This document shows, piece by piece, positions 27,441 through 35,608 of a stretch of 64,000 bases of DNA; within the stretch, counting starts at the first letter, position 1, and each line of letters begins with the position of its first letter. Under the pieces are notes generated by a model. The model was not told the origin of the DNA, searched no databases, and saw nothing but the letters and a program-made list of their open reading frames with translations. This stretch comes from Lentibacillus amyloliquefaciens (GTDB lineage Bacteria > Bacillota > Bacilli > Bacillales > Amphibacillaceae). The stretch spans positions 2,976,001-3,040,000 of the forward strand of contig NZ_CP013862.1 of assembly GCF_001307805.1 (NCBI RefSeq). Reading direction: 5' to 3'. The translations under genes were made by a program, and so were the position numbers.

Positions 27441-28271
27441 ATGAAGAAATTGGTAGCTTCAATTGCTACAGGTGTCATGATTGCCGGCGCTACTGTAACA
27501 ACTGCATCTGCAGCTGAGTACGAAGTTGAAAAGGGAGACAATCTTTGGGGAATCGCACAAGACAATAATACAACCGTTGAGGAATTAGTTGATATAAATA
27601 ATCTTAAAAACACTACCATTCAACCAAAACAAACATTATACCTCAACGATGCATATACAGTTGAGAAAGGTGATACATTAATCGGTATCAGTCAGGAATT
27701 CGATGTATCGGTCAATGACCTGAAAAAATGGAACAACCTGAATTCTGATATCATCGTAGTTGGACAAGAACTGGACCTGAATGGTGCTAATGTTGAACAA
27801 AGCCAAAACGAATCGGCTTCTGCATCTGAAAGTTCATCCAACGAATCAAACGAATCAAGTGAACAAGAACAGTCATCTGAACCGGAACAGTCAAGTGAAC
27901 CGGCACAAACTGTCAGCAGCAATAACAACAGCAATGAATCAAGTTCAAACCAAGAATCTTCATCACAAAATAGTCCGGAAGGCGAGACTATTTCGATGAC
28001 AGCAACAGCATATACAGCTGATTGTGCTGGATGCTCAGGTGTCACAGCAACTGGTGTAGACCTGAATGCTAATCCAAACAAGAAAGTTATTGCAGTTGAT
28101 CCAAGCGTTATTCCACTAGGATCAAAAGTCCATGTTGAAGGTTATGGTTATGCAACTGCAGCAGATGTAGGCGGCGCTATTAATGGCAACAAAATTGATG
28201 TTCACGTCTCATCAAAAAGTGAAGCAAACAACTGGGGCGTCCGCACAGTAGACGTAACAGTCGTTGAATAA
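27441..28271 (+). CDS. yocH: Secreted cell wall protein with two LysM repeats and a 3D domain (YocH-like)
   Basis: 276-residue secreted wall-binding protein, probably a muramidase-like lytic enzyme. Signal peptide about 1-25 (ASA-A); LysM 1 about 27-70 (YEVEKGDNLWGIAQDNNTTV) and LysM 2 about 72-113 (YTVEKGDTLIGISQEFDVSV); Ser/Glu/Gln linker about 117-185; C-terminal 3D domain with the three conserved Asp in AYTADCAGC, VIAVDPSVIPLGSKVHV and KIDVHVSS. Ribosome site AAAGGAGGTAA. Matches B. subtilis YocH in layout. A strong terminator follows. Confidence 0.92.
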   Translation: MKKLVASIATGVMIAGATVTTASAAEYEVEKGDNLWGIAQDNNTTVEELVDINNLKNTTIQPKQTLYLNDAYTVEKGDTLIGISQEFDVSVNDLKKWNNLNSDIIVVGQELDLNGANVEQSQNESASASESSSNESNESSEQEQSSEPEQSSEPAQTVSSNNNSNESSSNQESSSQNSPEGETISMTATAYTADCAGCSGVTATGVDLNANPNKKVIAVDPSVIPLGSKVHVEGYGYATAADVGGAINGNKIDVHVSSKSEANNWGVRTVDVTVVE

Positions 28272-28287
28272 TAATGCACCAGTAATA

Positions 28288-28327
28288 AAAAAGGGAGCAC
28301 TTAACGAATAAGTGCTCCCTTTTTTTA
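28288..28327 (+). terminator. Terminator of the LysM/3D gene
   Basis: AAGGGAGCACTTA pairs with TAAGTGCTCCCTT around a five-base loop, followed by seven T. A copy of the multi-hairpin repeat begins directly after the T run. Confidence 0.93.
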
Positions 28328-28483
28328 TCCCGCATGTAACTGGCAGTAAGCCCCCCACCTCAAATGTTCCGAGTATACGATGAAGATTAGGTGGGGGATC
28401 AAACTGCCAGTAAATGTCCGATTCGTTCATCTAACAATCAGTGGGGGAAGAAAGAAACCCCCCACTGATTGAAGATTCACTTT
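28328..28483. repeat. Multi-hairpin intergenic element, copy 1
   Basis: About 155 bases shared with 35417-35572 and, more distantly, 35186-35305. Nested arms: ACTGGCAGT/ACTGCCAGT enclosing CCCCCACCT/AGGTGGGGG, then a second hairpin AATCAGTGGGGG/CCCCCACTGATT, ending GAAGATTCACTTTA. It begins just after the T run of a terminator and has no coding capacity. Confidence 0.85.
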
Positions 28484-28484
28484 A

Positions 28485-28616
28485 TTAATTTACTTTAATC
28501 TCGTTGCTGTCTTCATTTTCGACAGCATCATCCGCTTCAGAAAAAGACTGCGTAACCCCGACGATACTGAAGCTGAGAATTAAAGTTAAAAATAGCGCCA
28601 TTAAAACTTGTTTCAT
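28485..28616 (-). CDS. Small secreted peptide, 43 aa
   Basis: Short frame on the minus strand: ATG at 28616, seven bases after AAAGGGGC, stop at 28485. The product has a signal-like start MKQVLMALFLTLILSFSIVG and an acidic tail (SEADDAVENEDSNEIKVN). Size and layout recall Phr-type signalling pre-peptides, but no Rap-type receptor gene is nearby, so that is only a possibility. Its 3' end abuts the multi-hairpin element and its 5' side faces a 67-base palindrome. Confidence 0.6.
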   Translation of the reverse strand: MKQVLMALFLTLILSFSIVGVTQSFSEADDAVENEDSNEIKVN

Positions 28617-28647
28617 GATTTGCTGCCCCTTTTTCATTATCGTGCGT

Positions 28648-28714
28648 GTTCAAAAAGGAGGATAACAAGTCAACGAAGAAATTCGACGTATCATTGTTAC
28701 CGGACTTTTTGAAC
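28648..28714. repeat. 67-base palindromic intergenic element
   Basis: GTTCAAAAAG (28648-28657) is the exact inverse of CTTTTTGAAC (28705-28714). Inside, GATAACAA and TTGTTACC pair with one mismatch. It lies between the divergent small peptide and kbl. No second copy was found in the window. Confidence 0.7.
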
Positions 28715-28921
28715 AACCACTATCTACATTAATTATAGTAAAAATGAGACAAATATACCATAGAAAGTTATGACAAAATCACAGAAAATCTGACAATATA
28801 TTGATAAGGCTCTTGATGAAAATACCAAATAATAGAATGATATGTTAAACTTTATAATAGAATATATTAGTGCAATAAATGCAAATATTGATAACGCTTA
28901 CATAAAAGGAGGACATATTAA

Positions 28922-30112
28922 ATGACGAGCAAAGCATTGCAATCATTTCTGAACGAACATATCAAGGATTTGAAAGAACGCGGACTTTATAACGAAATTG
29001 ACCCCATCGAGGGAGCCAATGGTCCGGTTATTAATATTGATGGAAAAAGTAAGATTAATCTTTCGTCCAACAATTATTTAGGACTTGCAACCAATGACCA
29101 GCTTAAAGAAGCTGCCAAAGCAGCTGTTGATTCCCATGGTGCCGGAGCAGGTGCAGTGCGTACCATTAACGGCACCATGGATCTCCATCTTGAACTCGAA
29201 AAGAAACTGGCAGAATTTAAAGGTACTGAAGCAGTCATTTCGTACCAATCCGGTTTCAATTGTAATATGGCGGCCATTTCTGCAGTGATGGATAAAAATG
29301 ATGCGATTCTTTCTGATGAACTGAACCATGCATCGATTATTGACGGCTGCCGTTTGTCCCGGGCAAAGATCCTCCGTTTCAACCATTCAGATATGAGTGA
29401 TTTGCGCACCAAAGCGAAAGAAGCAGTGGAATCAGGGGATTACAATAAAGTCATGATTATTACAGATGGCGTTTTCTCGATGGACGGGGATATTGCCGAG
29501 CTTCCTGAGATCGTTAAAATAGCGGAAGAATTTGACTTGATTACTTATGTCGATGATGCCCACGGTTCAGGCGTGCTGGGCAAAGGTGCCGGAACCGTGA
29601 AACACTTTGGTTTGCAAAAAAAGATCGATTTTCAAATGGGTACCTTATCAAAAGCAATCGGTGTCATTGGCGGCTATGTTGCCGGGAGAACAGAATTGAT
29701 CGATTGGCTGAAAGTCCGCTCGCGTCCGTTTCTGTTTTCAACAGCGGTTTCACCTGCAGATGCAGCGGCAAGCACGAAAGCCGTGGACCTCTTAATGGAA
29801 TCAACTGATCTCAATGATAAATTATGGGATAACAGCCATTATTTGAAGGACGGGTTGAGGAAACTTGGCTTTGATATCGGCAATAGTGAAACGCCAATTA
29901 CACCTTGTATCATAGGTGATGAAAAGGATACACAGACGTTCAGCAAGCGGCTGTATGAAGAAGGAATTTATGCAAAATCGATTGTTTTCCCGACAGTGCC
30001 CAAAGGAAAGGGACGCGTACGCAACATGCCGACAGCAGCCCATACGAAAGAAATGCTGGATGATGCACTTGCTGCCTATGAAAAAATCGGCAAGGAACTG
30101 GGTATCATTTAA
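28922..30112 (+). CDS. kbl: Glycine C-acetyltransferase (2-amino-3-ketobutyrate CoA ligase)
   Basis: 396-residue PLP enzyme of the alpha-oxoamine synthase family that converts 2-amino-3-oxobutanoate and CoA to glycine and acetyl-CoA. Family signatures: [45 protein letters not shown] and the PLP lysine in [15 protein letters not shown]. BioF also belongs to the family, but the L-threonine 3-dehydrogenase next door settles the assignment. AAAGGAGGACATATTAA precedes the ATG. Confidence 0.93.
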   Translation: MTSKALQSFLNEHIKDLKERGLYNEIDPIEGANGPVINIDGKSKINLSSNNYLGLATNDQLKEAAKAAVDSHGAGAGAVRTINGTMDLHLELEKKLAEFKGTEAVISYQSGFNCNMAAISAVMDKNDAILSDELNHASIIDGCRLSRAKILRFNHSDMSDLRTKAKEAVESGDYNKVMIITDGVFSMDGDIAELPEIVKIAEEFDLITYVDDAHGSGVLGKGAGTVKHFGLQKKIDFQMGTLSKAIGVIGGYVAGRTELIDWLKVRSRPFLFSTAVSPADAAASTKAVDLLMESTDLNDKLWDNSHYLKDGLRKLGFDIGNSETPITPCIIGDEKDTQTFSKRLYEEGIYAKSIVFPTVPKGKGRVRNMPTAAHTKEMLDDALAAYEKIGKELGII

Positions 30113-30211
30113 ATTGTGAATTGGATCGATGGCAGGTGAAAATCGGCATACCATCCGTTTCAAATAACATCATGCCCGCTTTTAACACAGGAGCTAGCTG
30201 GGGGAAAAACG

Positions 30212-31144
30212 ATGAAAAAAATACTGGTGACGGGTGCTCTCGGACAAATTGGTTCAGAGCTCCTCAGGCAATTACGAGCAAACTATGGTACAAATAATGT
30301 CATTGGGTCAGATATCTGGCAAAAAGAAGATGAAGAAGGTCCGTTTGAAATTGTTGATGTTACCGACGAAAAGGCAATTTATAATGCTGCCAAAAAACAT
30401 AACGCAGATACGATCATGCACCTGGCCGCTTTATTGTCAGCGAAGGCAGAGTCCGTGCCGCAACTGGCATGGAATTTGAATATGGGCGGCCTGATGAACG
30501 CCCTTGAAGCTGCGAGGGAACTGGATTTGCAGTTTTTTACGCCAAGTTCCATCGGGGCTTTCGGACCAACGACCCCAAAGAAGCATACACCGCAGGAAAC
30601 AACTATGCGTCCAACGTCTATGTACGGTGTTAATAAAGTGGCAGGCGAGCTGCTCTGTGATTATTACTTTTACCGTTATGGTGTGGATACGCGCGGGGTC
30701 CGCTATCCAGGTTTGATATCTTATATGACACCGCCTGGCGGGGGAACAACCGATTATGCAGTGGAAATTTATTATGATGCCATCAAGCATAAACAATGCA
30801 CTTCCTACATTGCTGAAGGAACATATATGGATATGATGTACATGCCGGATGCCCTGAATGCCGTCGTCAAGCTGATGGAAGCCAACCCGGATAAACTTGT
30901 GCACCGCAATGCTTACAATATTTCGGCTATATCCGCGGCACCGGAAGATTTTGCTGGTGCTATCCGAAAACATATTCCTGAGTTTGAGCTAAAATTTGAC
31001 GTCGACCCAGTCCGTCAACAAATCGCCGAAAGCTGGCCTGATAATATTGACTCGTCTGCAGCAGAAGAAGAATGGGGCTTTAAAGCTGAATATGATATTG
31101 ACTTGATGACCGAGGACATGCTTACAAAGCTGCAAATGAAGTAG
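30212..31144 (+). CDS. tdh: L-threonine 3-dehydrogenase, SDR/epimerase type
   Basis: 310-residue NAD-dependent extended short-chain dehydrogenase that oxidises L-threonine to 2-amino-3-ketobutyrate, the substrate of the upstream kbl. Rossmann motif VTGALGQIGSELLRQL (about 5-20), HLAALLSAKAE near 72, and catalytic YGVNKVAGELL (Tyr and Lys) near 140. This is the SDR-type enzyme of Bacilli and Flavobacterium, not the zinc alcohol dehydrogenase type. About 100 bases after kbl, closed by a terminator. Together they degrade threonine to glycine and acetyl-CoA. Confidence 0.9.
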   Translation: MKKILVTGALGQIGSELLRQLRANYGTNNVIGSDIWQKEDEEGPFEIVDVTDEKAIYNAAKKHNADTIMHLAALLSAKAESVPQLAWNLNMGGLMNALEAARELDLQFFTPSSIGAFGPTTPKKHTPQETTMRPTSMYGVNKVAGELLCDYYFYRYGVDTRGVRYPGLISYMTPPGGGTTDYAVEIYYDAIKHKQCTSYIAEGTYMDMMYMPDALNAVVKLMEANPDKLVHRNAYNISAISAAPEDFAGAIRKHIPEFELKFDVDPVRQQIAESWPDNIDSSAAEEEWGFKAEYDIDLMTEDMLTKLQMK

Positions 31145-31149
31145 AATTA

Positions 31150-31196
31150 AAGAAACGTTCCCTTATGCCTGCCCTGCATAAGGGAACGTTTCTTGT
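31150..31196 (+). terminator. Terminator of kbl-tdh
   Basis: AAGAAACGTTCCCTTATGC and GCATAAGGGAACGTTTCTT form a perfect 19-bp stem around CTGCCCT, followed by a T-rich tail. Confidence 0.92.
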
Positions 31197-31321
31197 TGTA
31201 AATATCAAACTTGTGCTATCCGTTCCAGGACCGCGCGAAATTCGATCATCAATACGTATTGGGTGGAGTCTCATATCCCGAGTAAGACGAGGATCGATTT
31301 GCACAAAAACTAAGCTGCTTA

Positions 31322-32944
31322 TTAGCTGGCGTACATCGCTTCAACTTTTGTCTGCAATTCTTTATCTGCTACATACTCATCATAACTCATTTCTTTATCG
31401 ACAAGACCTTGAGGTGTAATTTCAATAAGCCGATTAGCAATCGTCTGGATAAATTCATGGTCATGGGATGTAAACAGGACTGATCCTTTGAATCGCTTCA
31501 GACCATTGTTCAGAGATGTGATTGATTCCAGATCCAGATGGTTGGTCGGCTCATCAAGAACCAGCACATTGGCACCTGAAAGCATCATTTTCGACAGCAT
31601 ACAGCGGACACGCTCACCGCCGGACAGGACACTTGCTTTTTTCAATGCCTGGTCGCCGGAAAACAACATTCTTCCTAAAAATCCGCGCAGGAAGGTTTCC
31701 GTTTCATCTTCCGGCGAATATTGCCGGAGCCAGTCGACCAGCGGCAGATCATTGCCATCGAAATATGCTGAATTATCCCTTGGGAAATAGGATTGTGATG
31801 TGGTCACACCCCATTTGTACGTGCCGGCATCAGGTTCCATATTGCCCATAATAATTTCCAGCAGTGTCGTTTTCGCAATGTCGTTTTTACCGATCAGTGC
31901 AATTTTGTCATCTTTGTTCATCGTGAAGCTGACATTGTCCAAGACCTTCTCACCGTTAATGGTTTTGGTTAAACCCTCGACAAACAGCAGGTCGTTGCCG
32001 ATTTCACGATTAGGTGTAAAGTTTATATAAGGATATTTTCTTGATGAAGGCTTGATATCGTCCAGCGTGATGCTGTCGAGCAGCTTTTTCCTCGATGTGG
32101 CCTGGCGTGATTTCGACGCATTTGCACTGAATCGTTCAATAAAAGCTTTCAGATCCTTAATTTTTTCTTCTTTTTTCTTATTTTCTTCCTGGGCCATTTT
32201 TTGTGCCAGCTGACTGGATTCATACCAGAAGTCATAATTGCCGACGTAGATTTCAATTTTTCCGTAGTCAACATCTGCAATGTGTGTGCATACCTTATTT
32301 AAAAAGTGGCGGTCATGAGAAACAACGATCACTGTGTTTTCAAAGTTGATCAGAAACTCTTCCAGCCACTGAATGGCATGAATGTCCAAACCGTTTGTCG
32401 GTTCGTCCAGAAGTAAAATATCCGGATTCCCAAAGAGTGCTTGTGCAAGTAACACCTTTACTTTCTGGTCTTCGGGCAGATCAGCCATTTTTGCTGAATG
32501 AAGGGATTCGTTAACTCCGAGTCCCTTCAACAGTATTGCTGCATCGGACTCTGCTTCCCAGCCGTTCATTTCAGCGAATTCTCCCTCGAGTTCAGCAGCC
32601 CGCATACCATCTTCCTCGGAAAAATCAGACTTCATATAAATCGCATCTTTTTCCTGTTTTACTTCATATAATCGCTCATGCCCCATCAGGACAGTTTCCA
32701 TGACTCCGTATTCATCATAGGCAAAATGCTCCTGCTTGAGCACGGCAATCCGTTCATCCGGGGATTTGGAAATATTACCTGTTTGCGGTTCGGCTTCACC
32801 GGAAAGGACCCTGAGAAAAGTGGACTTGCCTGCTCCATTTGCTCCAATGACACCGTAGCAATTGCCCGGCGTGAATTTTAAATTGACGTCTTCAAATAAT
32901 TTTTTATCAGCATATCGCAAGCTTACATTATTAACCGTTAGCAT
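31322..32944 (-). CDS. ykpA: ABC-F family ATPase (YkpA-like)
   Basis: 540-residue soluble double ATPase of the ABC-F group, which act on ribosomes rather than in transport. Domain 1: Walker A GANGAGKS, signature region ADLPEDQKVKVLLAQ (no LSGGQ), Walker B LLLDEPTNGLD. The linker EEKIKDLKAFIERFSANASK is the P-site tRNA interaction region. Domain 2: Walker A altered to GKNDIAKTT, signature LSGGERVRC, Walker B VLDEPTNHLD. The altered second Walker A and weak first signature are typical of the YkpA group; NGLD in place of NHLD in domain 1 is less usual. Function unknown. ATG 32944. Confidence 0.9.
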   Translation of the reverse strand: MLTVNNVSLRYADKKLFEDVNLKFTPGNCYGVIGANGAGKSTFLRVLSGEAEPQTGNISKSPDERIAVLKQEHFAYDEYGVMETVLMGHERLYEVKQEKDAIYMKSDFSEEDGMRAAELEGEFAEMNGWEAESDAAILLKGLGVNESLHSAKMADLPEDQKVKVLLAQALFGNPDILLLDEPTNGLDIHAIQWLEEFLINFENTVIVVSHDRHFLNKVCTHIADVDYGKIEIYVGNYDFWYESSQLAQKMAQEENKKKEEKIKDLKAFIERFSANASKSRQATSRKKLLDSITLDDIKPSSRKYPYINFTPNREIGNDLLFVEGLTKTINGEKVLDNVSFTMNKDDKIALIGKNDIAKTTLLEIIMGNMEPDAGTYKWGVTTSQSYFPRDNSAYFDGNDLPLVDWLRQYSPEDETETFLRGFLGRMLFSGDQALKKASVLSGGERVRCMLSKMMLSGANVLVLDEPTNHLDLESITSLNNGLKRFKGSVLFTSHDHEFIQTIANRLIEITPQGLVDKEMSYDEYVADKELQTKVEAMYAS

Positions 32945-33069
32945 CCGTTAACGTCCTCCAATAAATATAATCACTGTCAGCTTAAGGGATTTGCGTCATT
33001 TAGTCAACGTAAACGGATTTCAGTTGCCGGTACGAATAAAGAAATTGAACTCAAGTTAAAAAGGTTGTC
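32945..33069. other. Upstream region of ykpA
   Basis: Minus-strand ribosome site (GGAGGACG) for ykpA directly upstream of 32944. I see no other feature. Confidence 0.4.
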
Positions 33070-33241
33070 ATGAGCGAAAAAGAGCCTCACATTAAAAGTA
33101 GGGCTATTTTGCTTTTGCTTTGGGGGGGGAAGGGGGAGCAATTACCGCTTGCTGCAGCTGCGGGATACATTATTTAACGAGACCGATGAACATCATGACA
33201 TGGGAATTGAACAAGTGAACACACTTTATGCGAAGGATTAA
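33070..33241 (+). pseudogene. Remnant of a WYL-type transcriptional regulator
   Basis: The run YRLLQLRDTLFNETDEHH then DMGIEQVNTLYAKD, ending at TAA 33239-33241, resembles the N-terminal helix-turn-helix of WYL-domain regulators (RLLxLxxILxxETDExH). The rest of such a protein (about 250 residues) is absent. An ATG at 33070 after AAAAAGG opens a frame that enters a G8 tract (33122-33129) and leaves the matching frame there, so it is both truncated and out of frame. Confidence 0.35.
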
Positions 33242-33279
33242 ATCTTGTTGTTACCACACATGTAACAATTAAATGCTGA

Positions 33280-33314
33280 GGAAAAGCCAGGCCGAATTCG
33301 GCCTGGCTTTTCCG
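33280..33314. terminator. Terminator of ypmR-ypmS
   Basis: Perfect palindrome of 17-bp arms, GGAAAAGCCAGGCCGAA (33280-33296) and its inverse, with T-rich sequence on the minus strand. It lies 50 bases beyond the ypmS stop. Confidence 0.8.
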
Positions 33315-33365
33315 GTTGATAAATCCGGTATAGAGGTGGCCAGCGCGCGAACATCCAATTCACAA

Positions 33366-33992
33366 TCAATAAAATCGCTTTTCAATTCCCAACGTTTCAT
33401 AAGGTATTTCAATATTAAATGCAAGATTGTTAGTTTCAAGATCAAAGCTCTCAACACTGACATTCAAGTTACTGCGAATTTGCATATCGGTGACGGCTAC
33501 ATAGATTTCTTCATTGGCCGGATCGACCGTCACCCAATTAGGCATCGGTAAATATTTTTTCAGGTATTCCATAATTTTTTGGTTCGGGAGTGCCAGCTGC
33601 CCAAGCGAAATCGACTCTTGCTTCAGAATGATATCGCCATTATCCTGAACGACTGGCTCCAAATAGACAGAGACCGGCACAGTGGAGGAAAAGACAGGAA
33701 GTTCGCCTCTCAATTCGACATTTTCTTCCAATGAAACACTATACTCATGACTTGTGTCTTCCAGAAGTTTTTCAATATATGCATTCACCAATTCATTGAC
33801 GTTTTGTTTTGAAGTGCGCACCGTAAATTCTGAACTTTGCATTGTGTTTTCTTCTGACCCTCCAGGTGTTTCTGTTTCGGATACAGGCCAGAAAATCAGC
33901 GTTAATATAGCCAGAACTACCAGTACGTTCAAACCAAGGAGCCAGAAGAAAAACTGTTTCCACTTATTCTTTTTCTTGTCATGTTTTGGCAC
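33366..33992 (-). CDS. ypmS: YpmS/DUF2140 membrane-anchored protein
   Basis: 208-residue protein with a basic cytoplasmic N-terminus (KHDKKKNKWK), one membrane helix (about 12-35) and an extracytoplasmic DUF2140 domain (SSEFTVRTSKQNVNELVNAY; LPNQKIMEYLKKYLPMPNWV; C-terminal PYETLGIEKRFY). Same order and size as B. subtilis ypmS. It follows ypmR by 15 bases, so the pair is an operon. A lipid- or envelope-related role is supposed from the SGNH hydrolase partner, not shown. Confidence 0.88.
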   Translation of the reverse strand: MPKHDKKKNKWKQFFFWLLGLNVLVVLAILTLIFWPVSETETPGGSEENTMQSSEFTVRTSKQNVNELVNAYIEKLLEDTSHEYSVSLEENVELRGELPVFSSTVPVSVYLEPVVQDNGDIILKQESISLGQLALPNQKIMEYLKKYLPMPNWVTVDPANEEIYVAVTDMQIRSNLNVSVESFDLETNNLAFNIEIPYETLGIEKRFY

Positions 33993-34007
33993 AGTCTCCG
34001 CCTCCTT

Positions 34008-34916
34008 CTACTGATTTGTTAAATGCTCCAGGATGCGTCTTGCGAAAAGCTGGTAGCCCCTGTGGCTCGGATGGAAATTGTCATCTGCAAATAATTTCTT
34101 ATCCCCGGAACTGAATAAATCCGCCACCGGGATAAATGTTGCGTCTTCATGTTCCGCCGCCACGCTTCGGCTGATGTTATTCCAGTCCTCAACAATTATA
34201 TCCAATTCCTTAATATCAGGGAAATAATTCATAAAAGGATTGTATATCCCAATTAAATAAATGTGCGTGTTTTCATTTAAGCTATAGATTTTATCAAAAA
34301 TTTGCCGTAAATTCTCTTCGTACGTTTCTTTTGCCGGCGTAAAATCGTTAATCTTCAGGTCGGTGAAGTTTTCTTTAACAACTTGCATAATATCATTTGC
34401 TCCGATTGTTATCAGGACCATATCGGCATTTTCAACGGACTGGGCCACTTGCTGTTCTTCAAGCCGCTTTAGAAGCTGATCGGACCGATGACCATGTTTG
34501 CCGTAATTATCAAATGTCACAAGGTGATTATTCGCATTGATCGTATTATCCAATATACCAACGTAGCCGCCATCGGTTACATTGTCACCGACACCCTGAG
34601 TTAGTGAATCACCAAGTGCTGTCACGTTTGATTCCCGATTGGAAAAGAAATCAATGGTCGTCTGGACAACTTCACTGAAAACCTCCCGTAATTGACCAAT
34701 CTGCTCCCCGGCAGTTTTTTCAGAAGTCTGATTTTCTTCCTGATCGACTTCTTCCTCTTGTTTGGTTTCACCTCCGGGTCTGTCTTGCTGTTGCTCCTGT
34801 TGTGTATTGTCGGGTGTTTCTTCATTGGTTGATTCCGGCTTATCTATAATAAAAAAGACAGTTATGCCTATGAGCAGTATACCCAAAATGAGAAAAGCAT
34901 ATCGTCTGTTCATCAT
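34008..34916 (-). CDS. ypmR: YpmR-like SGNH/GDSL hydrolase
   Basis: 302-residue membrane-anchored esterase or lipase-like hydrolase. N-terminal helix about 5-22, then an acidic Gln/Glu linker to about residue 70. Catalytic blocks of the SGNH fold: VTALGDSLTQGVGD (Ser), GKHGHRSDQLL (Gly), ITIGANDIMQVV (Asn) and the C-terminal DDNFHPSHRGYQLFA (Asp and His). All four are present, so it should be active. Start set at the ATG at 34916 following GGGTGTGAAA; the ATG at 34928 has no ribosome site. First gene of ypmR-ypmS. Confidence 0.87.
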   Translation of the reverse strand: MMNRRYAFLILGILLIGITVFFIIDKPESTNEETPDNTQQEQQQDRPGGETKQEEEVDQEENQTSEKTAGEQIGQLREVFSEVVQTTIDFFSNRESNVTALGDSLTQGVGDNVTDGGYVGILDNTINANNHLVTFDNYGKHGHRSDQLLKRLEEQQVAQSVENADMVLITIGANDIMQVVKENFTDLKINDFTPAKETYEENLRQIFDKIYSLNENTHIYLIGIYNPFMNYFPDIKELDIIVEDWNNISRSVAAEHEDATFIPVADLFSSGDKKLFADDNFHPSHRGYQLFARRILEHLTNQ

Positions 34917-34929
34917 TTTCACACCCATT

Positions 34930-35136
34930 GTCAGTTATTCGTGTTCGTTAAAACCTTATCTTAGGCAGTATTTAGCTCCAATGTAAAGCAGCCTGCATTC
35001 AGCACCCGGGACCCGGAGATTGGGGGTTGGCAGATACACAGATGCATTTCTGCATTGTTCCGGGTAACCTTTTGCTAAACTACTCGCAACTCGGTGGAAG
35101 ATTCGCTCGTCGTCTTACACAGCTAGTTCTGATCCT
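34930..35136. other. Intergenic stretch without recognised gene
   Basis: No coding frame with a ribosome site was seen. Its right side runs into the tandem repeat and multi-hairpin elements described separately. Confidence 0.4.
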
Positions 35137-35176
35137 CTACTCTCGAGCTCATGTTTCTACTCTCGGGCCGACGTTT
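35137..35176. repeat. Two tandem 20-base repeats
   Basis: CTACTCTCGAGCTCATGTTT and CTACTCTCGGGCCGACGTTT are adjacent and agree at 16 of 20 positions. They lead straight into copy 2 of the multi-hairpin element. Confidence 0.7.
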
Positions 35177-35185
35177 CACTTTTCC

Positions 35186-35305
35186 CCTCATGTAATGGAC
35201 AGTAACCCGCCAGAGTACGGCGGCTAACTGTCCATAAATGCCCGATTCTGCTCAACTAACATTCAGTGGAGAAAAGCACTCCACTGAATGAAGTTTCACT
35301 TTATA
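35186..35305. repeat. Multi-hairpin intergenic element, copy 2 (divergent)
   Basis: Same plan as the other copies but shorter: ATGTAATGGACAGTAA pairs through TGGACAGT/ACTGTCCA, an inner CCGCC/GGCGG hairpin, then ATTCAGTGGAG/CTCCACTGAAT, and the end GAAGTTTCACTTTA. Both arms of each stem have changed together, so the fold is kept while the sequence differs. It begins after CTTTTCCCC. Confidence 0.75.
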
Positions 35306-35380
35306 TTATTATATCATGAACACGCTTGGCTAATCCCCATTATAAATGCTATTTAAACGAAAATGCGAAAAGCAGCAACT

Positions 35381-35416
35381 AAAAAATTCGCCTTCGAATG
35401 AAGACGAATTTTTTTA
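35381..35416 (-). terminator. Terminator of metY
   Basis: AAAAAATTCGCCTTC and GAAGACGAATTTTTTT form a stem around GAAT, with a U-run on either strand. On the minus strand it follows the metY stop with copy 3 of the multi-hairpin element in between. Confidence 0.8.
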
Positions 35417-35572
35417 CCCCACATGTAACTGGGAGTAAGCCCCCCCACCTCAAATGTTGGCGTATACGATGAAGATTAGTGGGTGATAACTGCCAGTAAA
35501 TGTTCGATTTGTTCATCTAACAATCAGTGGGGGAAGAAAGAAAACCCCCACTGATTGAAGATTCACTTTATC
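35417..35572. repeat. Multi-hairpin intergenic element, copy 3
   Basis: Nearly identical to 28328-28483: CATGTAACTGGGAGTAAG, CCTCAAATGTTGGCGTATAC, GATGAAGATTAG, ACTGCCAGTAAATGTTCGAT, AATCAGTGGGGG with CCCCCACTGATT, and GAAGATTCACTTTA. It begins right after the T run of the metY terminator hairpin as read on the plus strand. Confidence 0.85.
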
Positions 35573-35608
35573 GTTCACCAGTTTGCTCCGATTTCGAGGT
35601 TGCACGCT

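Noticed and set aside
30437..30973. 178-codon minus-strand frame opposite tdh
   Set aside because: Shadow frame rich in Cys, His and Arg, without start signals; tdh is unambiguous.
28328..35572. Multi-hairpin copies taken as a CRISPR array or tRNA-like genes
   Set aside because: Only three copies, not regularly spaced, without spacers of equal size, and without cloverleaf or anticodon features.
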